A stretch of 64,000 bases of DNA from Niveispirillum irakense DSM 11586 (GTDB lineage Bacteria > Pseudomonadota > Alphaproteobacteria > Azospirillales > Azospirillaceae), in NCBI RefSeq assembly GCF_000429645.1, contig NZ_AUCG01000022.1, positions 310,001-374,000 of the forward strand, written 5' to 3'. The position numbers and the translations under genes were made by a program. The notes under the pieces are model-generated. The model was not told where the DNA came from. It searched no databases and worked only from the letters and a program-made list of their open reading frames with translations. Positions 26,575-37,442 of the stretch are shown here, one piece after another (the first letter of the stretch is position 1; the number at the start of each line of letters is the position of its first letter).

Positions 26575-28649
26575 CAGAAGGTCACCTTCACACCCGCCAT
26601 GAAGGTACGCGGCTGGACAAGAACCGCACTGTCATAATCACTTTCCGCGCCGGTGCCGCCGGCCGGCACGACACCGGGATAGCGGGCAAGGGCCGCGCGG
26701 CTGTCAAACAGGTTCTTCAGCGATCCGAACAGCCGGAACCGGCCAAGATCATAGGATGCCTGGATATCGGCGATCATACGGCCATCGGTGCGGCCGCGCG
26801 GGCGGTTGTTGACATCCGTGAAATAGGCACCGGTATAGGTCAAGGCACCCGACGCGGTAAGGTCGCCATGCCGCCATTCAACACTGCCGCCCGCCGTGAC
26901 ATCCGGGGCTGTCAACAGGTCATTCCCCTCCAGGCCGGAACCTGGGTAATGCGTGATCCGGGTCCGCAACAGGCCAAGCTGGGCACGCGCCGTAACGCCA
27001 TCCACCACAGCGCCCTCGATACCCAGTTCCGCGCCTGACGTCTCCACACGCGGGGCATTGCGCACCACGAAGGCTTCGTCATGGGTATTTTCGGGCGTCA
27101 GGTCGAAGGGCAACTGCATGTTGCGGTACCGGGAGTGGAACAGGTTCTGTGTTGTCCTGATCTTCCCATCCGCCCATTTCTGGCGGCCGAACAGCTCCGC
27201 CGTCCAGACATATTCGGGACCATATTCATAGTTCACGATGGGGATGGCAAAAGCAATGCCACCGCCACCGGCATTATATCCGCGCGAAATCTGCGCGCCC
27301 CAGGTCATCTGATTATCCGGGTGCCAGGTCACCCCCAGCTTGGGCAGGAAGACATCATATGTCGCGTCAGAGTTGATGCGTGCGATGGCACCGGCAGCAT
27401 CGCCGCCATTTCGTTCACGCTCCTCCCGCTCGTACCGCAGCCCCGCCGTCAGGTCGAGCGTGTCACTAACCGGCAGCAGGCCCTCGACATAGGCGGCGGC
27501 CGTATCGGTATTGTCCCGGAAATTCTGGGCCGTGATGAACTCGATAAACTCCTTCTGTCGCGCCCGATACAGATAGAGGCCGGTGACCAGCGATGTGCCA
27601 TCTGCCGCCTCGTACCGCAGGCGCGGTTCGGCGATATATTCGTCGGTGTCGATGCGGGCATTGGAACTGTTGGGAACAGCCCGGCGACGGAAGCGGAAAT
27701 CGGTGTAAGAGGTGGAAATCTCAAGCTTGTAGCCATCAGCCAGGGGTATCCAAGCCTCCATGCCCAGGCTGTTGGTGCGCGGCTCATGTACGGGCTGCTG
27801 CGGAAAATTGGAGCGACGGTCGGCAAAGGGCCTGACAATGATCTCGCCATTGGGGCCGCGATGGTCGACATGCGCGCCCGTCACCAGTAAGCGCAGATCA
27901 GGATCGGAAGGCGCTGTGAACAGCAACTTGCCGCGCAGCGCGGTTGATTTCACCCGGCCAGGGTCGCTCACCCCTTCATAGCTGTCATAGCTGGTCACGG
28001 AATCGCGCTGATAGCGATCCGCCGAAAGGCGCAGGGCGACGCTGTCAGCCACCAGCGGCAGATTGACCATGGCCGATGCCCGGCGCTGATCATAATTGCC
28101 GGCCGCAATCTGGGCCGCCCCTTCCTGAACGAAGGCCGGGTCCATTGTGTCCACCACCACCGTGCCGGCAATGGCATTGCGCCCAACCAGCGTGCTTTGC
28201 GGACCACGCAGAACCTCAATACGGTCAATGTCCCACAGACCGATATCGCCGAACACCACCTCATTGTAACTGGCGGGCCGGCCATCAATGCGCCAATTCA
28301 GGCGGGCGCGGCTTCCGGCGAAGAAGGCGTTGGCGTTTTCCGCCGGTCCGGTGCCATCCACGCCGCGCACGGTGGGGGCCTTGCCGGTACCGGTCACCAG
28401 GGTAATATTGGGGATGGTTTCCAGTACATCGCGAACAGTATCAAGCCCCGCCTGATCCTGAATGTCCTTGGCCGTCAGGATGACCGCACTATTGCCCGTC
28501 AGCATCTGCGACCGGCGGATCATCTCCGCCGTGACGATGATTTCCGGGATGTCAGAAGCGCCCTCATTTTCCTGGGCAACAACAGGCACGACGCCCGCCA
28601 AAACGGAAAGGGCGCTGACACTGGCGATCCAACGGTTCATCTCTCTCAT
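26574..28649 (-). CDS. TonB-dependent receptor
   Basis: A 691-residue outer-membrane receptor. The signal peptide ends near VVPVVAQ, TonB box PEIIVTAEMI, plug DVLETIPNITLVTGTG and RIEVLRGPQSTLVGRNAIAG, and final strand RTFMAGVKVTF. A start nine bases further in (28640) is equally possible. The plug has VFGDIGLWDIDRIEVLRG, the type seen in broad TonB receptors rather than the FpvA group, so the ligand is less certain to be a siderophore. A palindromic Fur-like site lies 24 bases upstream, shared with a divergent AraC gene. The only partner gene is the unknown protein at 26113. Confidence 0.88.
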   Translation of the reverse strand: MREMNRWIASVSALSVLAGVVPVVAQENEGASDIPEIIVTAEMIRRSQMLTGNSAVILTAKDIQDQAGLDTVRDVLETIPNITLVTGTGKAPTVRGVDGTGPAENANAFFAGSRARLNWRIDGRPASYNEVVFGDIGLWDIDRIEVLRGPQSTLVGRNAIAGTVVVDTMDPAFVQEGAAQIAAGNYDQRRASAMVNLPLVADSVALRLSADRYQRDSVTSYDSYEGVSDPGRVKSTALRGKLLFTAPSDPDLRLLVTGAHVDHRGPNGEIIVRPFADRRSNFPQQPVHEPRTNSLGMEAWIPLADGYKLEISTSYTDFRFRRRAVPNSSNARIDTDEYIAEPRLRYEAADGTSLVTGLYLYRARQKEFIEFITAQNFRDNTDTAAAYVEGLLPVSDTLDLTAGLRYEREERERNGGDAAGAIARINSDATYDVFLPKLGVTWHPDNQMTWGAQISRGYNAGGGGIAFAIPIVNYEYGPEYVWTAELFGRQKWADGKIRTTQNLFHSRYRNMQLPFDLTPENTHDEAFVVRNAPRVETSGAELGIEGAVVDGVTARAQLGLLRTRITHYPGSGLEGNDLLTAPDVTAGGSVEWRHGDLTASGALTYTGAYFTDVNNRPRGRTDGRMIADIQASYDLGRFRLFGSLKNLFDSRAALARYPGVVPAGGTGAESDYDSAVLVQPRTFMAGVKVTF

Positions 28650-28672
28650 ACCCCGAGCGCGAAATGCGATAT

Positions 28673-28687
28673 TGCGAATAATTCGCA
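28673..28687. promoter_or_regulatory. perfect palindrome, Fur-box variant (TGCGAATAATTCGCA)
   Basis: A perfect 7-1-7 inverted repeat between the receptor at 28649 (minus) and the AraC gene at 28753 (plus). Both halves carry the TGCGAAT form that appears as one half at 19728, 25106 and 33065, suggesting this is the locally preferred operator sequence. Confidence 0.65.
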
Positions 28688-28752
28688 GTCATTGTTTCCT
28701 TACCGCATCTGGCGATGCCCGCCACTCCACTCCTGGGGAAATTGCTCCAATC

Positions 28753-29646
28753 ATGTCGAAATCGACACAGGCGAACCTGGAAATGGATGCTCAGGCGGAA
28801 TTTGATGCGCTCCGTCAACGGGCCGCCGCCCTGGGCGTCATCCCGCAACAGATTGCCATGGCACCGGATGGGCGGGTGCGCATGGCGGTGCTGGATTATG
28901 CCCGCTTTGCTGGCGACCTGCCCCCCGCCGGCTATATCAGCCTGGGCCTGTGTACCCGCTCCATCGCCCCGATCAGCCGCCAGTCACGCCAGGGAACCCT
29001 GTCCGGTGTGTTGCGGCCTGGATCGGTGATCCTTTCCCCACCGGACGACGGGGCAACCGTCCGGTGGGACCGCTGCCGGATGATCGCCATCGGCGTTGAT
29101 CCGGAAGGGCTGGATGAACGGCTGAACCTTGCCGATAGCCGCCGCCTGCTGTCATCGGCGGCGTTGCGGATCCATCGCGATCCCTTGCTGACCGCCATCA
29201 TGACCGCCCTTTGGCATGAAAGCGCGGTGAACGGACTTTCCGGGGACTTTTTCGATCATTGCATCGGGCGGGTTTTCAGCCGTTTGGGAGAGTTGGCCGG
29301 CGATCCGCCCACACGGCGGCGCGACAGGCCCCTGACGGCTGCCCAGGTCATAAAGGTCAAAGAGTTTATAGCAACCCATCTGGAAGAAGGGGCGGGTGTG
29401 GCAGCAATGGCCGCCCTGGTCGGGCGCGATCCCGCCAGTTTCAGCCGGGCTTTCCGGGACGCAACCGGCCTGCCGCCGCACCAGTTCCTGACAAACGCCA
29501 GAATGGCGCAGGCTGAGGCCCTGCTGCGCGACGGCATGTCCGTAACGGCCACGGCAACCGCAGTTGGATACACAAATCCCAGCAAATTCAGCGCTGCCTA
29601 TCAGCGCTATCGGGGCACGAAGCCATCCCGCTGCCGCCAGACATGA
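28753..29646 (+). CDS. AraC-family transcriptional regulator
   Basis: A 297-residue regulator. The ATG at 28753 is chosen because the frame further upstream runs through the palindromic operator and into the receptor gene; an internal ATG at 28783 is an alternative. The C-terminal helix-turn-helix domain begins near residue 200 (MAALVGRDPASFSRAFRDATG; TAVGYTNPSKFSAAYQRYRG). The N-terminal half is a variable sensing domain. It is divergent from the receptor at 28649 and followed after 87 bases by another AraC gene. A fragment about 87% identical over 53 bases to its 29173-29225 segment survives at 38952-39004, evidence of an old duplication of this gene pair. Confidence 0.83.
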   Translation: MSKSTQANLEMDAQAEFDALRQRAAALGVIPQQIAMAPDGRVRMAVLDYARFAGDLPPAGYISLGLCTRSIAPISRQSRQGTLSGVLRPGSVILSPPDDGATVRWDRCRMIAIGVDPEGLDERLNLADSRRLLSSAALRIHRDPLLTAIMTALWHESAVNGLSGDFFDHCIGRVFSRLGELAGDPPTRRRDRPLTAAQVIKVKEFIATHLEEGAGVAAMAALVGRDPASFSRAFRDATGLPPHQFLTNARMAQAEALLRDGMSVTATATAVGYTNPSKFSAAYQRYRGTKPSRCRQT

Positions 29647-29733
29647 AGGGCACGGGGCAGCAGCACCATTCCTGAGTAACGATAAAACCACAACGCGCCG
29701 GGATTGGCGTACCGGCAAGGCAGTGCGATCACA

Positions 29734-30600
29734 ATGGGAACCGAGAGCATCAGGCGCGTTGCACAGGCCGGCGGTCTGGATGGATATTTGCAGACTGCTG
29801 AGACAATGGGCGGTACTTTCCACCACTCCCATCAAATTCAGACGGTGCCTGTCCATTACAACCCTTTCCTGCCGGCCGGATTGCACCTGTCATGCGGCAT
29901 CGCCCGCCTTTCCACACAGGGCGGTCTGGGCGGTTTCGATCTTGCGGGGCCGGGGCTGACCGCCATGCTTTGCCCGGCCGATGCCCCAGCCTTCTCCACC
30001 CGGATGATGGAGGGCGAGGCAAAATCCTGCGGCTTCTTCCTGCCGGTCGATGCTACCGCAGAAATTCCGCACCTGGGCGACATCCAGGCGATACTCCGCC
30101 ACGGTGCGCCCCTGCGCGCCACCAACAGACCGCCACCCCATTTAATTGCCCAGCTTTGTGCCCCTATTGACCCGTGGTTTCAGGATGGTGCCCGCGCGCT
30201 GGTGGCGCAGGCGCGGGTATTGGAATTGACAGCACTGGTCTGGACCTGGCTGTCCGGCAAAGACGAGCGGCTGCAGCCTTCCCCACGCTTGGCCACCCAG
30301 GCCGATACCGCCCGCGACATGCTGGAAGACCGGTTGCGCAATCCGCCCTCGCTGGCCGAATTGGCGCGCATGGTCGGCACCAATGTTCGCACATTGACCG
30401 ATGCGTTCCGCCTGCGCTTCAACATGTCCATCGCCACTTATGTGACAAAGCGCCGTCTGGAGGTGGCCGCCCATCTGCTGCAAGAGGGCATGGGGGTGGC
30501 GCAGGCCGCTTATCATGTCGGCTATACCCCGTCCCATTTCTCCAACGCCTTTCAGCGCCAATTCGGCATGCGGCCCCAGGCCGCCCGCCACCGCAGATAA
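29734..30600 (+). CDS. AraC-family transcriptional regulator
   Basis: A 288-residue regulator with helix-turn-helix region from about residue 185 (LARMVGTNVRTLTDAFRLRFN; AAYHVGYTPSHFSNAFQRQFG). The ATG at 29734 is supported by a decayed paralogue at 39040 in which the 28-base leader and the first codons (MSTES against MGTES) are conserved at the same spacing. It precedes the TonB receptor at 30685 by 84 bases and likely activates it. The sensing half contains two close cysteine-poor beta-type segments and no recognisable ligand motif. Confidence 0.83.
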   Translation: MGTESIRRVAQAGGLDGYLQTAETMGGTFHHSHQIQTVPVHYNPFLPAGLHLSCGIARLSTQGGLGGFDLAGPGLTAMLCPADAPAFSTRMMEGEAKSCGFFLPVDATAEIPHLGDIQAILRHGAPLRATNRPPPHLIAQLCAPIDPWFQDGARALVAQARVLELTALVWTWLSGKDERLQPSPRLATQADTARDMLEDRLRNPPSLAELARMVGTNVRTLTDAFRLRFNMSIATYVTKRRLEVAAHLLQEGMGVAQAAYHVGYTPSHFSNAFQRQFGMRPQAARHRR

Positions 30601-30655
30601 TATGCCGGCTGGCGCATGACGGTTCCGTTGCCCGATCTGGGAGCGCCTCGCTAAT

Positions 30656-30670
30656 TGTGAATCATTCGCA
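30656..30670 (+). promoter_or_regulatory. Fur-box variant (TGTGAATCATTCGCA)
   Basis: A 7-1-7 inverted repeat, 14 bases before the receptor start, with one mismatch between halves. The symmetry extends to AATTGTGAAT / ATTCGCAATT. The ATTCGCA half matches the palindrome at 28673. Confidence 0.6.
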
Positions 30671-30684
30671 ATTTGGAGGCAGAG

Positions 30685-32844
<2,160 letters not shown>

Positions 32845-32937
32845 AGCCATCACGCAGAGCCGGCCAAACCTGCCCGGACAGTCCCGTCAAGATCATACCT
32901 ATCGGATGAGCGATCACGATGTCAGCGCCAACAAAAG

Positions 32938-33045
32938 GGGGCGCAGGGCATGGACTGGCCCATCCGTTATGCCGACCTGAAACCCTGGTACGACTATGTT
33001 GAAACATTCATAGGCGCCTCCGGTCAGGCGGAAGGTCTGTCCGCT
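32938..33045 (+). pseudogene. remnant of a GMC-family oxidoreductase
   Basis: A 36-codon stretch reads GAQGMDWPIRYADLKPWYDY and continues VETFIGASGQAEGLSALR. The DWPIRYADLxPWYDxVE core is characteristic of the middle of GMC flavin oxidoreductases. No flavin-binding N-terminus or catalytic C-terminus is present nearby and reading stops fitting the family on both sides. This is a short fossil of a roughly 550-residue enzyme, left between the receptor at 30685 and the sigma factor operon. The remainder of the 284-base gap holds the Fur-like site at 33065. Confidence 0.65.
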
Positions 33046-33064
33046 CTGCGCACCGTATCGTTAT

Positions 33065-33079
33065 TGCGAATAATTTCCA
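33065..33079 (+). promoter_or_regulatory. Fur-box-like site (TGCGAATAATTTCCA)
   Basis: The left half is the local TGCGAAT form, the right half is weaker (ATTTCCA). It lies 50 bases before the sigma factor start, where iron repression of a FecI-type gene is expected. Confidence 0.5.
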
Positions 33080-33128
33080 TTTCCATTAAGCACGGGTGCG
33101 GGGATCCGGGTAGATATGGGGATGAGGA

Positions 33129-33638
33129 GTGGTGGAGGGTGCGGCGGCAGCGGCGATCAGCAAACTCTATACCACCCATGCCCATTGGCTGCGGGACTGG
33201 CTGCGGCTGCGAACACGCTGTGCCAGCCGGGCCGCCGATCTGACACAGGATACTTTCTGCCGGCTGCTGGAACAGCCCCGCCTACCGCCACTGGCCAGCC
33301 CGCGTGGCTATCTGGCCACGGTGGCCCGCCGTCTGCTGATCGACGATATCCGCCGGCGGGAGATCGAGCGGGCCATTGCCGATATCTGTGCCCTGCAGAA
33401 CGGAGAGGCCGACCTGCTGACGCCGGAGCGTATCGCAGAAGCAGCACAGTTCCTGGATATGGTGGCCCGCCTGCTGGATACCCTGCCGGAACAGGCCCGC
33501 ACGGCCTTTCTGCTCCGCCGGGTGGAGGGATTGAGCCAGCAGGAGGTGGCGACGGCGCTGGGCGTGTCACTGGCCACGGTCAAGCGACATATTGCCTTGT
33601 CCTATGCAAGTTGCCTGTCGATCATGGAGGGGGCGTAA
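33129..33638 (+). CDS. FecI-type ECF sigma factor
   Basis: A 169-residue sigma-70 family factor of the iron-transport class. Region 2 holds AADLTQDTFCRLLEQPRLPP and GYLATVARRLLIDDIRRREIE, region 4 LDTLPEQARTAFLLRRVEGL and the helix-turn-helix SQQEVATALGVSLATVKRHI. These factors direct RNA polymerase to a receptor operon when the receptor signals ligand binding through a FecR protein. The start is GTG at 33129 with GATGAGGA upstream. It is followed two bases later by the FecR-type gene and then a receptor with a signalling domain, the full cell-surface signalling set. Confidence 0.9.
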   Translation: MVEGAAAAAISKLYTTHAHWLRDWLRLRTRCASRAADLTQDTFCRLLEQPRLPPLASPRGYLATVARRLLIDDIRRREIERAIADICALQNGEADLLTPERIAEAAQFLDMVARLLDTLPEQARTAFLLRRVEGLSQQEVATALGVSLATVKRHIALSYASCLSIMEGA

Positions 33639-33639
33639 C

Positions 33640-34623
33640 ATGCCGGGGGCGGGCGCCCCATCGGCAGACCTGATCCATCAGGCGGCCCAGTGGGCCGCCA
33701 TGATTGATGCCGGCGATGTTACGGAAAGCGAGATGGCCGCCTGTCGGGCCTGGTGTGCGGCGGATCCGCAGCATCAGGCCCTTCTGGACCGGATGCTGGG
33801 TTTCAACGACCGGATGGCGGCAGCACCATTTGAAAAGGCGGCATTGCACCGGCTGTTGCATCGGCGGCAACGCCGGCCCCTCTTGGCTGGTGCCGCCGCC
33901 CTTCCCCTGCTGGTTGCTGGCATCTGGGCGGCATGGCAGGTGCTGCCGCTACACAGCCTGTTTGCCGATTACCGCACCGCCCCCGGCGAACAGCGCGTGG
34001 TCGATCTGGCCGACGGCAGTCGCCTGACGCTGGATACGGATGGTGCGATAGATGTGGAACTGGGGCAGAAGCAGCGCTTGGTTCAATTGCGGCAGGGACA
34101 AATCCTGGCAGAGGTTGCCCCCGCCCGCGACCGGCCCTTCATCGTCGAAACCCCGGAAGGCACCGCAACCGCCCTGGGCACGGCCTTTATTGTGCGGCGG
34201 GAGGCGAGGGGCACGCTGGTCACGGTGGTGGAATCCCATGTCCGGGTCTGTGCGTCCGCACCGCCCGCCCATATGCTGCCCTGTCGCGATATCGGTCCCG
34301 GGGAAAGCGTGCATCTGTCTGCCCGGATGGTAACGGCCCCAAAGCGCGTGGATACTGCCCGCGCCACCCTCTGGACACAGGGGTGGCTGGAGGTGGATGA
34401 CCAGGAGGTGGCGGATGTACTGATCGAGTTGAACCGTTATCGGGATCAACCCATCGGTTTCGATCCGACTGCCCTGCGGGGCCTGCGGGTGACGGGCAGC
34501 TTCCCATTGACCGACACGGATCAGGCCCTGCAGGGGCTGGCCCGCACCACCCGCTTGCATATCGACCGCGATACCGATGGCCATGTCGCCGTTCGACCGG
34601 GTGATGTCGCACAAAAAAACTGA
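33640..34623 (+). CDS. FecR-type anti-sigma/signal transducer
   Basis: A 327-residue inner-membrane regulator. An N-terminal DUF4880 region (about residues 10-50, QAAQWAAMIDAGDVTESEMA), one membrane segment (about 80-100), a periplasmic FecR domain (VVDLADGSRLTLDTDGAI onward) and a C-terminal DUF4974/STN-like part (ALRGLRVTGSFPLTDTDQ) are visible. It holds the sigma factor until the receptor plug contacts its periplasmic part. The ATG at 33640 sits one base after the sigma stop with GGAGGGGG upstream; an earlier TTG at 33592 would overlap the sigma gene. Confidence 0.88.
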   Translation: MPGAGAPSADLIHQAAQWAAMIDAGDVTESEMAACRAWCAADPQHQALLDRMLGFNDRMAAAPFEKAALHRLLHRRQRRPLLAGAAALPLLVAGIWAAWQVLPLHSLFADYRTAPGEQRVVDLADGSRLTLDTDGAIDVELGQKQRLVQLRQGQILAEVAPARDRPFIVETPEGTATALGTAFIVRREARGTLVTVVESHVRVCASAPPAHMLPCRDIGPGESVHLSARMVTAPKRVDTARATLWTQGWLEVDDQEVADVLIELNRYRDQPIGFDPTALRGLRVTGSFPLTDTDQALQGLARTTRLHIDRDTDGHVAVRPGDVAQKN

Positions 34624-34677
34624 GCCGTTTTTCCGGTTCGTCCGTCCCCCTTGCTGAGAGGGTTAGTTTCAAGGACG

Positions 34678-37068
34678 ATGCCGATGTTCAGTTTTCGTAA
34701 AGCCACCCTGCGCGGGGCCGTTGCCATGGTCGCCTTGGCCGGTACCGTATCGCCCGTTTCCGGGGCTGAAGGGGTGGTGGCCGCGCCGATGACGGAATTC
34801 GATATTCCCGCCAGTTCCCTGGGGGCGGCCATCGCCCGCCTGGGGCGGCAGGCGGGCGTGATGGTGACGGTCGATCCCGCCCTGGTGCGCAATCTCCGCA
34901 CCGAGGGGCTGCGCGGTCGGTACAGCGTGGCGGACGCACTGGACCGGTTGCTGGCCGGCAGTGACCGGCAGGCCAGAATAGACGGGACCGGCGGCTTCAT
35001 CATTGCCGCCCGTGGGGATGTCGCCAGCGCGACCCCGGAAACCGATACGGAAATCGTCGTCATCGGCACGCCGGAATCGCGCTATGTCAGCCGCACGCCA
35101 CAGGCCGGCAGTCGCATTGAAAAGGATATTCTGGACACCCCCCGCTCGGTCGATGCCATCCCGGAGCAGGTGCTGCGCGACCAGCATATAAGGGAATTGA
35201 GCGAGATCTACCGCTATTCTGTCAATGTGGTGAACAATGACGGCTATGGCGGCACGCGGGAGGATTACATTATCCGTGGCTTCCGCCGCCGCGATGATGT
35301 CTACCGTGATGGCGTGCGGCTGAAGACCAACAGCATCGTCGATCCCAGTACCGTCGCCAGCGTGGAAATCCTGAAAGGCCCCACATCCGACATCGGCCAG
35401 ATGACGCCGGGCGGGCTGGTCAACATCATCACCAAGAAGCCGCAGTTGCAGGACTATCGCCGGATTGAACTGAATACCGGCAATCAGGGGGAGCGCCAGG
35501 CCTATGCCGATATCACAGGCGGCTTTGCCGGGGACCGCTTCGCCTATCGGCTGACCGGAAGTTACGAAAACGGCCATACATTCCGCAATGACAGCAAGAC
35601 CAAGCGCAGCTTTGCCAATGGCAGCCTCAGCTGGTTCGGCGACAGCGGCGCCACCGCCAATCTGACCTATGAGCATGGCGATGACGACCGACCGATGGAC
35701 CGCGGCTTTATCACCCTGCCTGTCAGCGGCGGCCTGCGCGAGGTACCTTCCCTCCCCCGCGCGCAGCGTCTTGACGCTCCCTTTGCCCGACGCGATTCAC
35801 GCTACGATCTGGCATCGGCCGATCTGGCCATACCGGTGGCCCCGGATTGGCAGATGGAAGCGAAACTGTTGTCCAACACGGAAAACACGGACGAAGTGCA
35901 TACCGAGGTTCGCTCCGTCGCCAGCAATGGCACTCTGGTGCGACGGGTAGAGGGCAATGACGACCGCGACCTGGAAACCCGGTTCGGTCGCCTGCAGATG
36001 CGCGGTCAGGGGGCGTTGGGCCTACCCTACAAGCTGGTGGCCGGTGTGGAATATCGTCGGCAGACGGAAAGCTGGATCAATTATGTCGGCGCCAACCAGA
36101 GTTTCGGCACCGCCTTCAATCCGCAATCGGAAAAACTGGTGAATGACGGGGCCAGTCCGGTGCAGCGGACGCAGCGGTCGGTGAAGCAGGAGGATTGGGG
36201 GCCTTATGTCCAGGCCGATATCCAACTGGCCGAGCCCTTGACCCTGACTCTTGGCGCTCGACGGGAAGCCTATAAGGGTAACTTTGCCAATCAGGTGATC
36301 GTCGGCAGCGGGGGCCGTACGGCATTCTCCTATCCCACCAGCTACAAATTCACCAAGTCCGGCGCGCTGGCCTATAAACCGGAGGAAAGCTGGACGCTCT
36401 ATGCCAATTATTCCGACACGTTCCAGCCGCAGAATTTCTATGAGAACAGCAGCCAGGTTTTCCCCGCCCAGGAAGGCCGGATGTATGAGGCTGGCGCCAA
36501 GAAAGCCCTGTTCGACAACCGGCTGCTGCTGACCGCCGCCTATTTCGACATCAAGCAGAGCAATCTGGTGGAGGTTTCAAACGGGGTTCCCTTCCTGTCG
36601 GGTGGGCAAACGTCGCGCGGGGTGGAAATGGCGGTCATCGGCTCGCCCATGCGGGGATTGAATGTCCGCGCCGGGGTCGGGCATGCCGATGCGGAGGTGG
36701 TCAGCCGCGATGCCGCCACCGATGGCAAGCTGCCGACCAATGTGCCGCGCTGGAACGCCAACGCCTATGTCAGCTATGAAATCAAGGACGAGGACAGCCC
36801 CCTGCGCGGTCTGGGCCTGGGGCTGGGGGCCGTCTATGTCTCCAGGCGCTATGGCGATATCCAGCACAGTTTCTCGATCGGTGACTATCTCGTGGCCGAT
36901 GCAACGGCTTGGTATTATCTGCCGCTGGGCACAGGTCGACAGGTTCGCCTGACCGGCGGGGTCAAGAATCTTTGGGATGAGCGCTATTACACGGCGTCCG
37001 GTGGCACCTACCGTATCGCGGTGGGGGCACCGCGCACCGTATTCGCCGGTCTGGCGGCGGAGTTCTGA
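34678..37068 (+). CDS. TonB-dependent siderophore receptor with N-terminal signalling (STN) domain
   Basis: A 796-residue transducing receptor. A signal peptide ends near GTVSPVSGA. The STN signalling domain covers about residues 35-115 (EFDIPASSLGAAIARLGRQA), and is the part that touches FecR. The TonB box region is TEIVVIGTPESRY, followed by the plug (TPRSVDAIPEQVLRDQ; SVEILKGPTSDIGQMTPGG) and a barrel ending VFAGLAAEF. The ATG at 34678 has AAGGA four bases upstream; ATG at 34684 is possible. It follows its sigma and FecR genes and precedes two tiny membrane proteins and a PepSY protein, so sensing, import and candidate reduction are in one operon. Confidence 0.92.
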   Translation: MPMFSFRKATLRGAVAMVALAGTVSPVSGAEGVVAAPMTEFDIPASSLGAAIARLGRQAGVMVTVDPALVRNLRTEGLRGRYSVADALDRLLAGSDRQARIDGTGGFIIAARGDVASATPETDTEIVVIGTPESRYVSRTPQAGSRIEKDILDTPRSVDAIPEQVLRDQHIRELSEIYRYSVNVVNNDGYGGTREDYIIRGFRRRDDVYRDGVRLKTNSIVDPSTVASVEILKGPTSDIGQMTPGGLVNIITKKPQLQDYRRIELNTGNQGERQAYADITGGFAGDRFAYRLTGSYENGHTFRNDSKTKRSFANGSLSWFGDSGATANLTYEHGDDDRPMDRGFITLPVSGGLREVPSLPRAQRLDAPFARRDSRYDLASADLAIPVAPDWQMEAKLLSNTENTDEVHTEVRSVASNGTLVRRVEGNDDRDLETRFGRLQMRGQGALGLPYKLVAGVEYRRQTESWINYVGANQSFGTAFNPQSEKLVNDGASPVQRTQRSVKQEDWGPYVQADIQLAEPLTLTLGARREAYKGNFANQVIVGSGGRTAFSYPTSYKFTKSGALAYKPEESWTLYANYSDTFQPQNFYENSSQVFPAQEGRMYEAGAKKALFDNRLLLTAAYFDIKQSNLVEVSNGVPFLSGGQTSRGVEMAVIGSPMRGLNVRAGVGHADAEVVSRDAATDGKLPTNVPRWNANAYVSYEIKDEDSPLRGLGLGLGAVYVSRRYGDIQHSFSIGDYLVADATAWYYLPLGTGRQVRLTGGVKNLWDERYYTASGGTYRIAVGAPRTVFAGLAAEF

Positions 37069-37071
37069 ACC

Positions 37072-37245
37072 ATGATGGCGCGTGATCAGGCACGGGCCTG
37101 GGGCCTGCTGGCCCTGTTCGAACTGGCGTCAGGTAGTGTTGCCATTGCCCGGCTGGGCCCCGGTCCCGGCATCGTCATGGCGCTCTTCCTGCTGGGCATC
37201 GGTGGCACGCTGCTGAGCTGGCTATATCGCGGGAGCCGGCGCTAA
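37072..37245 (+). CDS. 57-residue membrane protein of the receptor-PepSY operon
   Basis: A short gene starting three bases after the receptor stop and ending in TAATG, which overlaps the next start. The product begins MMARDQARAWGLLALFELAS and has two hydrophobic segments (about residues 10-25 and 32-52) ending in YRGSRR. No family is recognised. Tight spacing on both sides, continuous coding-like codon use and the parallel with the two other receptor-PepSY operons in this window support it as real. Confidence 0.6.
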   Translation: MMARDQARAWGLLALFELASGSVAIARLGPGPGIVMALFLLGIGGTLLSWLYRGSRR

Positions 37246-37442
37246 TGCGCACGCTGATCGTCACCTTGCTGACCCTGGTGGTGGGCCTGCCCGTCTGTAT
37301 CGCGCTTGCCGCCCTGCTGGGGCGGACGGCGGGCCTGCGGGGGGTCGCGCTGGGCTTTGCCGTGCTGATCACCGCCAATCTGGGCTGGATAGTGCTGCTG
37401 TTCGCCGCCTTGTGGCAAATGGCGAAGGAAAAGGATCGATGA
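37245..37442 (+). CDS. 65-residue membrane protein of the receptor-PepSY operon
   Basis: Two membrane helices (about residues 4-25 and 34-57) with a positively charged C-terminus (MAKEKDR). Its ATG overlaps the stop of the 57-residue gene and its TGA overlaps the PepSY start, so translation is coupled along the operon. Family not recognised. A structural partner of the PepSY protein, comparable to the small proteins that accompany FpvG in the pyoverdine reduction system, is a reasonable inference. Confidence 0.65.
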   Translation: MRTLIVTLLTLVVGLPVCIALAALLGRTAGLRGVALGFAVLITANLGWIVLLFAALWQMAKEKDR

